From the NCBI GenBank assembly GCA_019914945.1, contig CM034102.1, positions 3,461,501-3,525,500 on the forward strand: 64,000 nt of DNA. Direction: 5' to 3'. The DNA comes from Typha latifolia. Taxonomy: Eukaryota > Streptophyta > Magnoliopsida > Poales > Typhaceae. The position numbers and the translations under genes were made by a program. The notes beneath the pieces are model-generated. The model saw only the letters and a program-made list of their open reading frames with translations. It did no database searches and had not been told where the DNA came from. Positions within the stretch are counted from its first letter, which is position 1, and each line of letters starts with the position of its first letter. Shown here piece after piece: positions 34,294 through 47,300 of this stretch.

Positions 34294-36546
34294 CCAACTG
34301 CTTCTTCGTGACCCGTGACTCGGGGTAGGGGGGGGCATCGCTCCAATCTAAAGAGATAGAGATCGGACGGGTCAGAGGGAAGCCTCGTGCGGAACACTAA
34401 ATGACTCTTTTGTCCTCTTGCACAGCTATGTGGTCATGCACTCTCTGTTATAATGGAAAGAGGACTGAGGAGGGACCGATCTGGGAATAGGTGAAAGTTT
34501 GAGGATGTGTTTTGACTTTTGAAGGGGAAGTTAATTAGCTTCAATTATACGTGTGTGGCGGGACGGCGACAGAGAAGTCGACGCAAATGGATACTTCCAT
34601 TATTTTCTATTTATTTTTGTTCTTTTAATTGAACCGGAGATAAGATATAGTTAACCTAAATTCTTCCTCTTAATCTCATGGGCACTAATAGAATTATTCT
34701 AATAAATTCATCATTAATTACATTAAGGTATCTCACCACTCTCTCTTGGCTACAATAACCACAAAGATTCAGTCCAATTCAAAACCCCCCAAATGGCCGG
34801 TTCAGCATTAGACCGGGTTCAACAAAGAAATATAGCTCTATCTTGATTGGAACCGGAGTTGGTGTACGGATTCTGGCGGACCACCGAAAGCAAACCCGAA
34901 CCGCGGCTTTTTTTTTTTTTTCAAGAAAACTAGAAAAGAAAGTACTGGTTTAACCGATGACGCAAATGGAAGAGAGAGAGAAAGGGAGAGAGAGAGAGAA
35001 GATATATTGGATTCGGAGATGGGAAAGGAGAGGAGGAACTGGGTCGTCTTCCTTTTTTCCTAGATTCTAGTTGCTAAACTAAAATAAGGTTACAGGAATC
35101 GGGTTGCTCTGATTTCTTCCTCTCGATTTGGGTAGCCGCTTCCGATCTTTGAATTTGAATTGGCTTGGTGTTTGTTTTGCCGTTTCGACGTTGATTTCGT
35201 CGCTCGGAGGCTGGTGAGGGGGAAAAGGTGGGCTCTTGGTAAGGAATGTGTGCCGTGGACGGAACGTCTTGCGGCAGTATCCGGGCTTTGATCGGTTGTT
35301 TTCGGTGTTGGGTTTCGCCTTTCCTTCTTCGTATTCAGTTTTCTGATTTGGGTTTTTGTTGGAAGGTAGACATTGGTACTCAAGGTGGGGTTTTTTTTTT
35401 TTTCTTTTTCATTTTTCTGTGCTAGTATACCTTTTATGTTTGGTTTCTTTTGTGATCAGGGATGGTTATTTCATGCATTTGTCTCGTCCCCAAAATAAAC
35501 AAATATATTAGTGAATCATGTTTTGTTTTGTTTTATCTTGATAATTTTGGTTGTGACTTGTGAGGTGATATATGGTATGTGGGCATGCATCTCAAATCTT
35601 CTAAATTTCTTTAGTCGTCTTCTGTTTGGGATTAAGATGTGTGTTTTCTTTTACAGTGTAGGTAACTCCAATTGATACGAGATGTGCTTCTTTCCTTATT
35701 TATTTTATTTTTGTTTCGTTTTAGTTGCCAATGGTGTTGATCGTTTAGTTTGGAGTTTGGACTTTTGGGGAGATTTAACATTTTCATTTACAGGCAGAAT
35801 ACACATATCTAAGTTACCTTTTGCTCTGTATCATTTTCCTATTCTGAGGTCTTATTCTTGGCTTTATGTTATGAATTCTTAGTCAGCTTTAGAAGCGTCA
35901 TTTGCTAAATAACCATTTGGAACTTTGGTGCTGTTAAAATAAAGAAATTGCCATTAATTGCCTTTTCTCTTAGTTTCAGCCAAAGTTCATCCAGTAAAAT
36001 GATAATCACATTTTGCAAAATTGGATAGTTTGATTCCTTGTCTTAGTTATTCTTACTGATTATTCACAATTTGGCTTTATTATCTGTTCTCTGATTTGTC
36101 CTTGCTTACACTTTCCAGGATTTCAATTTATCATTTGGTAAGATGGAATGCCAACGCTTCAATGCTTGCTCAAATGATGTTCGACAGTTTTCAGGCGCTG
36201 CAGTCAATCTTACCTTGCCAGGGGTTGATAATCGATAAAGCAACTTTTGATAGATGTGTTGATTTTCTCTTTTATAGATGTTGGGTTTGCATAATTTAGT
36301 CAGTCTAAATTTAGATGCTATTGAGCAGTAGACCTCATTCACTGCAGATTGTAGTTATCTGAGAAAGGCACAAGGGGGGTTATCTTTCCGTGTGTTCGGA
36401 GAGATGTTCTAGTTCACAATGAAGAATGCAAATATTTAAATAATAAATCTAAAAGCAGTAACCGACAGGAGTAAGAATAAGGGCTGAACAACTGAGTCAC
36501 AAAGGGATAGCGGTGATCTTAGACAGTTATATTGCAGATATCCAAA

Positions 36547-39500
36547 ATGGGCTTACCTCAGATATCGCCTGTCGCTGACGAAGCAACAACAACACTGAGC
36601 ACATTCGTGTCAACTCCTCACTTTGGTGGTATTAGCAGCTGTGACTTGGATGGATTGCATGGAGGAAGCTCAAGTTGTAGGATTTCAGGAGAACTTCCAT
36701 GCACCTCCAATGGTGATTTCCAGAGAAAAAACACACTGGAAGTTCAGAAAGGATTGGAAGGGCCTTTGAAGTATAGAAATGCTGTTGACGGAGCTACAAG
36801 CCTCCAAAGGCTGAAGATTAATCCTCAGGATACAGACGGTAGTTTTCTTCCTAGATTGGGACAGCCTGTTCAGAGGCCTGTAATGCGAGTTGTAGGTTTC
36901 GAAGCAGGTCATACAGGTCCTTCCGACAGTGCCTCATCTCTAGCTGTTGATAGATCTGATCCCTTATTTGATCCGCATGTGCCCCACGTCAGGAAGCGCT
37001 TACTCTCTCCATTGAACAGTATGCTTCATAAGCAGTTCCATGGTGATTTGTTGGACATTGGTTGTAGTGAGGTTAGAAGTGATTCCAGTAGCTCTACTAG
37101 AAAATACAGTACATTCAATGTGCAAGAATTTAAGAAAGTTAATGTTGGAAACCCTGCTTCCCTTGATTCTCCAGTTTGGCCTGTCCCTAGAAGCTCAAAT
37201 TGGGGTAGCTGGGATAGTGATAGATTCATTTGCAATTCATTCACTGATGGTCCTTTGCTTGAGAACAAGGAGTCATTTTCTTTCTGTAAGCAGTCACCTG
37301 CATATAGAGTTAGTACTGAGAAAGAAACTAGTATATTAGGACCTTTTACTAGGGCAGTTGCTATATCGCCAAAACAGGTCCACTCACCACCACTCATGTC
37401 TCCTCTTGGTCCTAAATGGTCTCCAAGAATGAGCATTGCTGGAGTCCGAAGGGATATCATGAAAGACATCGAAAGTGACTTTTCTATTTTAAAGAATGAG
37501 AAAGAAGCAAATGCTGAAAGAAGATCAGGTGTCTTATTTCCCTCAGAAAAAGGTGATGTTAGAACAGGGGATATATTAGAAGAAACTGACATATTACACG
37601 AGGAATTTGATCTGTTTACCTCTAATAGAACATCCAATAGAGGCCGAAACTGTGTTTTGGCTTCAGCCCCTGCATCTAATTGCATGAATTATGTTAAAAG
37701 TTTGAGTCTGCTGCCTGTCAGGAGGTCACTAGTAGGTTCCTTTGAGGAGTCACTATTATCTGGCCGGTTCTCATCTGGGAAAGTTAGCCAGGTTTGTCAT
37801 CAAATCGTCATCTTTTGTTGTGGTGTTCAATGATGCTTTTAGCCTTCCAATTTTATAAATAAAATGAGCATGACATCTGTTCTTTTTTCTCTCTCCTTGT
37901 AACTGCAGACAATTGATGGGTTTTTGGCCGTGTTAAATGTAACCAGTGGTAGCTTTTCTCCAGCATCTCAGAAACTGCCTTTTGCAGTAACAAGTATTGA
38001 TGGTGATAGCTCCTTGCTTTACTATGCGTCTATTGATCTTGCGGGAAGAATGCTTCCAAACAAAAGCCCAAAGTTGAGAAGAAGCCTTAGCAATGATGAT
38101 TCACGAGTTAACAGAAGTCGCTTGCGCATTCCTATGAAAGGGCGTATACAACTGGTACTAGGTTTCTTAGCCGACAAAAACTGATTTGTGATCAAGTTAG
38201 GCTTATCTTGTGATTAGTTGCTAAGATACAATATTTTAATATACAAGATAAATAGATGAGGCTGATAATCTGGTTGATACTTCCCCATATGGAAAGGAAA
38301 AAATGAGACCAAGAACCACATTATCCAACATGTTGCATTAGAGTCCTAGAATGATAAGGATCCATTGCAAGGCATGTTAAAGTATTGGTTGAAGCAACCA
38401 TTGACATTCCTATCTGTCATTGGAGTTTTATAGGGAGAAATTTTGAATATCCCCATTTTCCTAGAAACAAACTCTCCATGAATGAAGGCAGGAATGGATA
38501 ATAGAATGGTTTATTTTGCAGTGTACTTTTCTGTTTCCAAATTTTCTTCTGAATTGTTGGTTTAACAGGTTCTCAGCAACCCGGAAATGACTCCCCTGCA
38601 TACATTCTTTTGCAACTATGATTTGAGTGACATGCCTGCTGGAACTAAGGTATGAAGTTTAACTTCGGTATTGTAGAACGTATTCACATGATAATGAGTT
38701 AATTTTTTTTATCAGTGTGAGAATGTCCTATAACATATATAAAGCCATAGTATGGGCCAGATGAGAGCTAGAGCAGGATCATGGGAAAAGATTCAATACT
38801 GTGCATCTTGACCGAATGTCTGTGTAGTCCCTAATTAAGATACTTTCTCTTTTTTCGTTCAGTTATTTCATTATTGTTGATTTGTAAGTTGTTAGAGAAA
38901 ATTTTATTTTGAATTGGATGTCTGTCTAGGATTAATGTGATTGATTCCCAAGTGATTGGGAATGATACAGTAGTTTGATATGACTGGTTAGTATCGCCTC
39001 TGCATTGGCAGAATTCTTGTGCGTTAGAACGCATTCTATTCAACTCCAATTAATCTAGTGACTGTAATCAGAGAATATGTTGATGGAATTAATTCAGTGT
39101 TGAAGTGCTGTTTGATATTGAGCCTAGGATCAATGGTCAAACTTGGCTCATTTTGTGTAAGCATGAACAAACCCATTTGATTACAAAGATGTAGACAAAT
39201 TGAAATCAAGATCTGATAAATCAAGCTTGAGTTTTTTAGAGCTTTATTGAGCCGAGCAATGTCTAAGCTTGGCATAATATTAGTTATGAACCTAAGAATG
39301 ATCTAGCTTGGCTGTTTGAATTTGAGCTAAGCGTGATCAAGTCTTATATTGAGCAGTTTTTGAGAGAAGCTTGAGCTGATATTTTGACAGCCCTACCTAG
39401 GCTTGAGTATGAGATGAGTTACGGGGAAAGGCTGGATTTGGATGAGCATCAGAAATTAGGTATAAGGATGGGTGGGAGCATAGAAAGGAAGGGATATTTG

Positions 39501-40899
39501 GAGGAAAGGCCTTCCATTTGATCCTTGTGGGATGGTGGAAGACAAAATAGGAGGAAGGATAGGAAGACATGTACTTCAACTATTATTCTTTGTTGCCGAA
39601 GATGTGTCAATTGAACAAGGAAGTAGACAAGAGAAAGGTCAGGGATGAATGTACATCTAATATCCTAGATGTACGTTGTCATACCTTAGTATTTTCTGAC
39701 AACATTAGACTTGAATGTTTTATATATGGAACATCAAAATCATAGCGGCATAAATGATGTAGAAAATAAAGCAGTGTTTCAGTTGCTATACGTAGAATAG
39801 TCATTTTCCCTGATATATGCTTTATGTATGTTATATAGACTTATTATATTGCTTTTAATCTTAAAATGATGCAGACTTTCATGCGGCAAAAGGTCACTCT
39901 AGCATCTTCTGGGTGTCCATCTAATCCAATGAAAGAAGGAAGCAAGGACAGTGACATGAATGTTGGGCCTAAAGCTGGATCAGTCCCAAATGGAAGTGAT
40001 CATAGAGATTGTGACCGTGAATTTGCTGAATGTAATTGATTTATTAAATGTATCTAGTTCTATCAATAAGTTTTCGAGCTACTGAATGACCTCTGATTTT
40101 TTTCAGGTTGCTTACTTAAACAGCACACTAACCGGGCAAATAAATCACAAAATGGAGGTCAGGCAAGCACAGAATATTTCTTTTCCGAGGATGGTTGTGA
40201 TTCTCCCAACAGAACGGAAGGTAATACAGACTGTAACAGTAACCACTCTCGGGAAACTAGTCATAGCTCGACGAAGGTCAATGATAGTTTAGCTGCCCCT
40301 GGTGTTCTTCGCTATGCTCTGCATCTACGTTTTCTAAGTCCCTCTTTGAAGAGATCACAAAGATCGATGCAAAGATGCAAATCTGATCTCTCCTCAGTAC
40401 CAAGCAATAGTAGTCCAGAGACAGAGGAGAGGCGCTTCTATATGTATAATGATCTTAGAGTCGTGTTTCCTCAACGCCATTCGGATGCAGACGAGGGAAA
40501 GGTATGGAAATTTTTTTCTTTAAGAGTGCTTCCTATATGTTCTTCTATATGTTCTTCTACTACGAAAGAATTCTACTCTCGAATTCCTCTATCAGTACTG
40601 CTGTTTAATTAGCGATGGAAACTTAATCGGGATTTCAATATCCTATGCTGTCCCTGTAGCATTAATTTGTGATCTTTTATCAAATTTTCTCTGACTTAAA
40701 GAACAAATGTTTTTTTTTTCATTGAGGTGCTTAATATAGTTGAAAGTTTTTCCATCACTTATGTTTCAAATGCATTCCTATCAGATTACTTCTAAAATTC
40801 ACTCTCTTTTTTTTCTTTTTGTTCTTTTGGTGATTGTGGCAGCTGAGGGTGGAGCACCATTTCCCGGCGGATCCAAAATACTTCGACATTAGCAACTGA
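36547..40899 (+). CDS. Atos/FAM214-type protein (DUF4210 and C-terminal Atos domain)
   Basis: This is the plant relative of animal Atos/FAM214 proteins. In flies Atos acts as a nuclear transcriptional regulator of metabolism in immune cells; the plant role is not established. Six exons are 36547-37791, 37909-38154, 38569-38649, 39875-40031, 40107-40501 and 40843-40899, giving 726 residues. The large first exon encodes a Ser/Pro-rich disordered region (to about 395). The conserved core starts GSFEESLLSGRFSSGKVSQ and TIDGFLAVLNVTSGSFSP, continues KGRIQLVLSNPEMTPLHTFF and YDLSDMPAGTKTFMRQK, and ends with LRYALHLRFLSP, RRFYMYNDLRVVFPQRH and a short last exon. The start is the first ATG after a 5'-UTR splice acceptor (TATATTGCAG ending at 36536). 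The family call is strong; the function is inferred. Confidence 0.9.
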
Positions 40900-40904
40900 C
40901 GCTG

Positions 40905-40946
<42 letters not shown>

Positions 40947-42392
40947 TGATGTGTGGGCGAAATTGTATATATCTATGTTTGACCACCTCGGTCGTTTCAT
41001 TATCTACAGTCTCTGGTCACAAAAATCTGTACAGAAATTTCTTCTAATGGTATGTCTTCCTCTTTCATTGTCACATCTTTGTGTTGCCAATATGAGTAAT
41101 CACGGAACAAGATCGCCCTCACTCTCAACTGCTACGAGCAGCACTGCAGCTTTGGTTGGGTCGATGTCTTATCAGATCTTTAAATGAATCTAGGCATAAT
41201 AATAATAATAATGCTTATTACTAAAAATATCTCTCGTTTTGAGTTTAAATACTTATTCCCTTTTTATTTTTATATGAATTTTTTTATTAAAAAAAAAAAA
41301 CTTACTCAGGGTATTGAGGCTATTTTAGATGTCTAGTTAATTTATCTTATTTAAAATGAATTTACTTTTTTTTTCTCAAAAAAAAAAAAAGGGGGAAGAA
41401 AGTGAAATTATTTATGATTGGTAAGGAAGTAAATTTTTTTTCTTCTTTCAATTTTATCAACTAAACAACATCTAATAGCTGGTCATTCAAATAACTGTAA
41501 TACCTTTGTGAACACTAAAGAGAGATTCTAAACTAATGGTATAGTTCCGGGATACATAACCTTTATCATGAGTTCATGAGTTGGAGGTAATTTTATATCT
41601 GATAATAAACGTGTGAAAAAGAAGCAAATAAGTCTCCCAACACTTATAGAGTTTGAAAAGAGAGATGAGATGGAAGTTGATGAGGAGGAAGCGACAAAAG
41701 AGAAAGAAACAGAGTCCCCATGTAGGTGCTTAGTGAGGGTTTTTCCCTTTAAACACGCAAGCGTCCAAAATCGGCAAAGCAGAGGAAAGGGTTCCGTACT
41801 CCAAATTGTTCCCATTCTTACTTACTTAGCCCTACCCACCTCCTCTCCTATCCTTCCCTTCCACAACGCCACCCCCGCACTCCCAGGCGACGTCAACCCC
41901 GGCCGTCCGATCCTACTTCCCGCCCCCCAACCCCCTGAGGGGCACGATCGTCATTTTCGGATTCCATCGTACCCCTCCCGACACGTCTGCGAGGCAGCCG
42001 CATGTCATGGCCCTGCGTCCTTCCATCTCGTCTCCCGTACGAAGCCTTTTTATTCGGACGAGATTACCCCTCCTCCCCTCTTTGAAGTCTGAATGAACTA
42101 TATATATAGAGAGAGAATAAATAGAGGTCATGCAACGCAACATTATTATTAAGAGGATCAAAAAGAAAATTAGTTAAATAATTGTTAGGGTACGGACAGG
42201 ATTAAAATAATCTTATTATTACAAAGGAGAGGGGGGCATAAAAGGATTTTAAGGAAAAAAAAGAAGATAGTTATAAGTAAGTAGTACTTAAAACGGATGG
42301 ATAGAAGAAAAAGACTCAGGGGCATTTTCGTCCGTATCGTATCAACCAATGATAAAATGCACGTAAGAGCATCAAAAAGCTAAGACACGCGA

Positions 42393-42452
<60 letters not shown>
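40900..42452. other. Spacer between the Atos-type and C2H2 genes
   Basis: A CA dinucleotide run of about 40 bp (about 40904-40942) begins only a few bases after the Atos-type stop and lies in its 3' UTR, which probably extends to about 41200. Low-complexity AT-rich DNA follows, then a GC-rich block (about 41860-42060) and the C2H2 promoter. Open frames at 41528-42092 show no protein motif. Confidence 0.55.
42398..42451. repeat. (CT)27 tract abutting the C2H2 start codon
   Basis: A perfect 54-bp CT repeat ends at 42451; the ATG of the zinc-finger gene begins at 42453. If transcribed, the leader directly before the start codon is almost pure CU, so repeat length would set the distance from cap to start. 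Confidence 0.9.
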
Positions 42453-42887
42453 ATGGCGGAACAAAGCAATGGCTTCTTCGACTTTCTAAAGACGGCGGGG
42501 GAGGACGCTGCGGCGGCGGCAGCAGCCTTCGGAAAGCCTCCGCCGCCGCCATTGTTCTCATCGCCGGAGGCGAGGTCGTTCCCGTGCGCGTACTGCTCTC
42601 GCCGCTTCTACAGTTCCCAAGCTCTCGGCGGTCACCAGAACGCGCACAAGAGAGAGCGAGCCGCCGGAACTCGCCGCCTTCCAGCCACCTCCACCTCCAC
42701 TGCCGCGGCATCCCTCGCCCCTCGCCCATCCACGTGGCTCCTACAGCCTCCGCCGCCGCCACACCACGGCGGTTACGTCTACTTCTACGCCGCGCCCGCC
42801 TCCGCCGCGCCAACGACGCCGCCCTCCGTCGTGGGGTCCGGAGGTAGTGCGGCGGAGATCGATCTCGACCTGTCACTTCATCTGTAA
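42453..42887 (+). CDS. Single C2H2 zinc-finger protein with EAR-type end
   Basis: This is an intronless gene of 144 residues. One plant-type finger, Cys45-X2-Cys48-X12-His61-X3-His65, carries the QALGGH signature ([16 protein letters not shown]), which contacts DNA in this family. The C-terminus IDLDLSLHL is a DLxL/LxLxL repression motif of the EAR class. This layout (N-terminal finger, C-terminal EAR, small size) is shared by KNUCKLES and the ZFP1-ZFP8 group, which act in floral and trichome development. I cannot assign an orthologue. Poly-Ala, poly-Pro and Ser/Thr-rich segments lie between. The coding sequence is very GC-rich. A long antisense frame here is a mirror effect. Confidence 0.9.
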   Translation: MAEQSNGFFDFLKTAGEDAAAAAAAFGKPPPPPLFSSPEARSFPCAYCSRRFYSSQALGGHQNAHKRERAAGTRRLPATSTSTAAASLAPRPSTWLLQPPPPPHHGGYVYFYAAPASAAPTTPPSVVGSGGSAAEIDLDLSLHL

Positions 42888-44379
42888 GCTTCTAAATATT
42901 AAATCAGACGAGTCCTTAAAGAGCTCAAGGTATAGTAGAAGGATTAGAGTAGAAAGAAATGTATGGAAATGGTAGCATCTGGGGTTTGGTTAGGGTTAGG
43001 ATTAGGGTTAAAAACATTAGTTTCTTCTAGTCGTCTTCTACCTTTCTTCTTCTTCTTCTTCTTCTTTTTCTCTCTCTCCATTAAAGAAAAGAAATTAACG
43101 AGCGCATGCTTTTCTTGCTCTCAAATCTTTTTCTCTTTCAGTAATTGGTTTCAAAGTAAACACGAACGCAGGAAACATCAAATATAGAGTTCCTTTTTTT
43201 TTTAATCAAAACATTTCGTCCCAATAATTTTCTATGGGATTTTTAATATCTCATCCATCGATTTATTTTTCGCTCAGAAGTTAATAACCACGTATGTGCT
43301 TGCATTGCAAGAAATATTTGACGCATGGGATGGCTTAGAGGAAAGGGAGCAATCCAAAATGGACGGTCCGGATTAAGATCACGTGTTTTGCAAAATTGAA
43401 TTTTAGGATAATCGCTATAATTCCTCTCTTTTATCCTAAGCATAGCAGCTCGATAAATTAAACTTGGACTTCTTTTTTTTTTTGGACTTATTTTATCCGA
43501 AATAAAGTAGAAATTTTGTTCACTTTTTTGTGACGAAAAGTAGTCGTTTGGATAAAGCTATCTTAGGACATACTTGATCTTTGTCCTCAAGTACATATAT
43601 AAAATAGAGTCAGTTTATTCCTCGCGCCGGCCCATCTTTAAGAATAAGACAACCTCACTCTACGTCCACATAGTGACATAGTTACTGTTGCTTGTTACTA
43701 TTTTAGTGCGGAATCAAGAGTTATTTACTCCATAGCTGATCAAAATTATAGTCGGATTGATAGTAAGAAGTAACTCAAATCAAGACAGATTTTTTTTTTT
43801 TTCACCAAATAGACCCAAAACTCGATACCGCATTTTAAGATCGTCAATATATTAATCAATTGTTAATCATGAATGCAAAATATTGTAATATTTGGATGCA
43901 TCCCAAAGACCAAAAGAGGTGCGGTTAGTATGTAAACTGGATCTCTCCAGTACTGGAGAATGTATAGCTGTGTGGAGATCATGCGATGTAGGACCTACTT
44001 AAAATCGTATATGGTCAAAGAATACATCTGGTTAGGACTGTTGAGTGATTGATCTGATTGCCTTGAAACCAAAGAAACAGAAGGTGTCAACTTTGGAGAG
44101 GTTAGAGGATTTAATCATTTCAATATCAAAATCCATCACCAGATGAAATGAATCAAACCTCATATAAACCCATGGGTTTTCTCACAAAAAGAAAAAAGAA
44201 AAAAGAAGATCAAAAACCTCATATGACCCATGGGTTTTCTCACAAAAAGAAAAAAAGAAAAAAGAAATCCAGCCTTACATATACTTTGAATAACTATAAT
44301 GATTGATATAGCTTTTATTTGCAAAAATGGAGGCTTCGAGTTTGCAAGAAATTTTTAAATAAAGAATGGAGTAAGGTGA
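42888..44379. other. Spacer between the C2H2 and PES genes
   Basis: This holds the C2H2 3' UTR, a short telomere-like stretch (degenerate TTAGGG units, about 42989-43014), a (TTC)n run at about 43043-43065 and a 16-bp perfect palindrome at 43944-43959. The 59-bp tandem duplication at 44158-44271 closes it. No gene is recognised. Confidence 0.55.
44158..44271. repeat. 59-bp tandem duplication
   Basis: Unit one is 44158-44216 and unit two 44217 to about 44271. Both start CCTCATAT and contain CCCATGGGTTTTCTCACAAA followed by an A/G-rich tail. They are nearly identical, so the duplication is fairly recent. It lies about 110 bp downstream of the PES stop codon, possibly in its 3' UTR. Confidence 0.9.
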
Positions 44380-47300
44380 TCAGAGTTCAAATGTGGGTAC
44401 TTCTGCAGTAAAACCATGAGTGGCTTGATAAAGAAGCCGGGGTAGTATATTCCTGTAGGGATCTTTCTCCCTTTTCTCCTTCAGATAGGCAAGACAATTC
44501 TCAACCTCAGACTTGACATGCAAATAAAGCCGTCGAGCTTTCTCTCTGTCTCTCAGATCCTCCCTCCCTTCAGCCAAAAGCAGAGGAAATGTGATCAATA
44601 TATTAGATATTATAAGTCATGGCAAGTTACAATATTTTAAAAGTAAAGTGGGAAGGAGAGTAATGCTTATGCGCAATATACAGGAGGATTCACTGGAGTA
44701 GGTGAAAATTTTCCTTGACATTTCACATAGCAGAGAAGAGTCAATTTTTAGATCCAAATATCAAAACTTTCTCAATGCCCATCTTGATAATATAGAATAT
44801 GCAGACCAAACATAACAAAATCATACAGCTTGAGTAGTCAGATAAACACCACGTTTTAAAAAATTGATAATGAATGATAGGGTTGCATATCTATCTAGTC
44901 AGACAGGACCAAGATAATCCAGGTGAGTACATGAAATAGCAAAAAAAAAAAAAACTTTTGGTCTAAGAGGGTTGACCCAAATGTTTAAACTACTAGGTCT
45001 CGGTTATTTTAGAAATAAGATCAATTCTAAAATAGGTATTACTTTTTGTTATTCCTAAAATAAATTTTATATTTCATGAATAGTTATGTTCACTTGTATT
45101 CTAAAATAAAAAGTATAATAATTACTTCTATTTTAATAAAAAATAAAGATGAGAAAAATATGTTTTATTTCTTTATAAAATTATAAATACCCTTTTGATT
45201 TGATATAAAGTAGGTTGACGGAATAGCTATCAAGGATAAATTAGTAATTGAATTAGTGTGATATAAGACGTAATTTTAATAAATAGTGTTTGTGTTCTAG
45301 AATGCGATTATTATCGTGTTTAGTTGTTATTCTAGAATTAGGAATTGTATTCTAGAATAAAAAAATTATTTCTAAAATAAACGGGGGGCTTAATGAACCA
45401 ATAATGTATTTTGTGTAACACGTATAAATATCAAACATAGGTTGCATAATGAACAAGTTTGAGTTTACCTAAACCCACTTGCTCCCCTAGTTTAAGGAGT
45501 TCTAACGGGACTACATAAAAGCTAGAAAAACATTACAGATGACAGGAAGAGTAACACAACCCAATATCATTACCTTCTCCCCTTTCTCCGTAGATTTTAT
45601 CTAGTGATTTCAAAATTTCAAAAACTAGGTTAGAGAGAAGAAGGGATGTTCATTCATGGCATACCTCTTGTTGCAATTGGCTTTCCGAACAAGAAATAAA
45701 ATCGCCCGGGGATCTTAGGTATGAGCCCAGGGGGATAAAGATCTTGGTTTCCAACTTCTCCAGTAAAATCAGACCTGCCACAACAGATAAGGATCCAGAA
45801 TGGTATGTAACTCCAAAGTAAGAAAAGCGATAGCAGAATTAACTTCACTCCTTATAAGAATAAGGCTTATTTGGAATGGCAAGATCACTGTAAAATTAGG
45901 ATCATCAAGGAAAATGTTGGTTGTGGTTATCGTAAATTCGTACGAAGATACAGCAGAAAATATTTGTAAAGCTTCATCCTTCTCCTAGGAAACACAGAAA
46001 TGATCGATAGATATGAAATATTACGATCCTTGACCCTTTCCAACTCTCCATATGGAGTATCTTATGACAGTACTGACAGATCAGCACTTGATACTCCTGT
46101 AGAAAGATTGATATGTGATGGTCAGAGAGAATGGTGCAGTAAAAGTTTTCTGACTAGAGCTAATCTATTAAATATTTAAATGGATTCACTTAAAAGAACT
46201 ATGTTGGAAAGATAAAGCAGAAATTCATAGAACAGAATCAGTCAAATATAGTAATTAGATGGGCATAAGAATGACCCTTTGATAACTTAAAATCTAAACC
46301 CAATCAATTTATCACACCTTTAATCAATTTGACCAACCAAGCTAGAAAAACCATGAAAAATAATACTCGCAGAAGAGGAGCTAATCTTGTTAATCTCCAT
46401 ATAGGATATGCCAAATATGATGTTACACATAACTTCTATTCACAACAAATGCATCTAACTAATCAAATAGGAGATAGAGGGAAGGAAATATCATACCTCA
46501 ACCTTACAGCATCTTCATTTATCCGCTTGTTTAGAGCATCGTAAAATGGAAGCTTGACAAGATCATCATAATCATATAGCAGCTGGAAAAGAAGTTCATG
46601 GCTCTTATTAGTTTAATCATTTCACAATGATAAACCAATTACTTGAAACTGGAAAAACCCTAACCATTGTTCTTATATCAGCTATGACCAAAGAGTGAAC
46701 ATGTAAAGAGAGATGTTTACCTCTACTTCACTAGCATAAGCTTCTAATAAAGCCTAGCATACCTGCTATGTGATGGTCAGACGGAATAAGCCTTCACGTT
46801 ATATCAAAATTCATATATGAATACAAGACCTTTCATATGTCTATAGCCATATAGTTTTGTCATTTTACTTGCTCTTAGAAATGTAATGAAAATTTATTCT
46901 ATCATACAACCTACAAAAGTGTGCACAGTCATGCAGTATGTTAATGCCACCTCTCATACTACTCTTTTATTCTCTGCAAAATTGTCTGGACTACATGCGC
47001 AGTGTACGCACAGCCATGCAGTATATTAATGCTGCCTCTCATACTGATTTTTTTTTATTCTCCATAAAATTGTATGGAATACATGAGCAGAGGAGCTCAA
47101 AACATCAGGCAAATATTTCCATTCCAATTATCATCTTAGTAAAAAAATCTAGATTAAGTAAGCAGAGTGCTGAGGCAGATTGATGGAGTTATCAGGAATA
47201 ATAATTCAAAGTATGTACTTACTTCAAAAATATCATCTTCTCCAATAACACCAAATGGTACTATAGTGGCCCCAAACCTCCACGCCATTCTAACAAACTC

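Larger units (their letters stand above)
32611..36546. other. 3.9-kb spacer with MITE and the Atos-gene leader
   Basis: This contains the BAR-like gene 3' UTR with a likely intron (32619-32726), an (AAC)n run at about 33419-33447, the hAT-type MITE (33740-34151) and a twin G-box region (34200-34300). The long leader of the next gene begins near the GA-rich stretch at about 34970-35040. I see no additional coding gene. Confidence 0.55.

Noticed and set aside
41528..42092. Open frames on both strands between the Atos-type and C2H2 genes
   Set aside because: They show no recognisable motif, no splice context and low-complexity composition.
42316..42876. Minus-strand Arg-rich frame across the C2H2 gene
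   Set aside because: It is a mirror of the GC-rich zinc-finger gene and of the CT repeat (Glu/Arg runs).
42989..43014. Degenerate TTAGGG-like units, possible interstitial telomere
   Set aside because: There are only about three imperfect units in a probable 3' UTR, too short and irregular.
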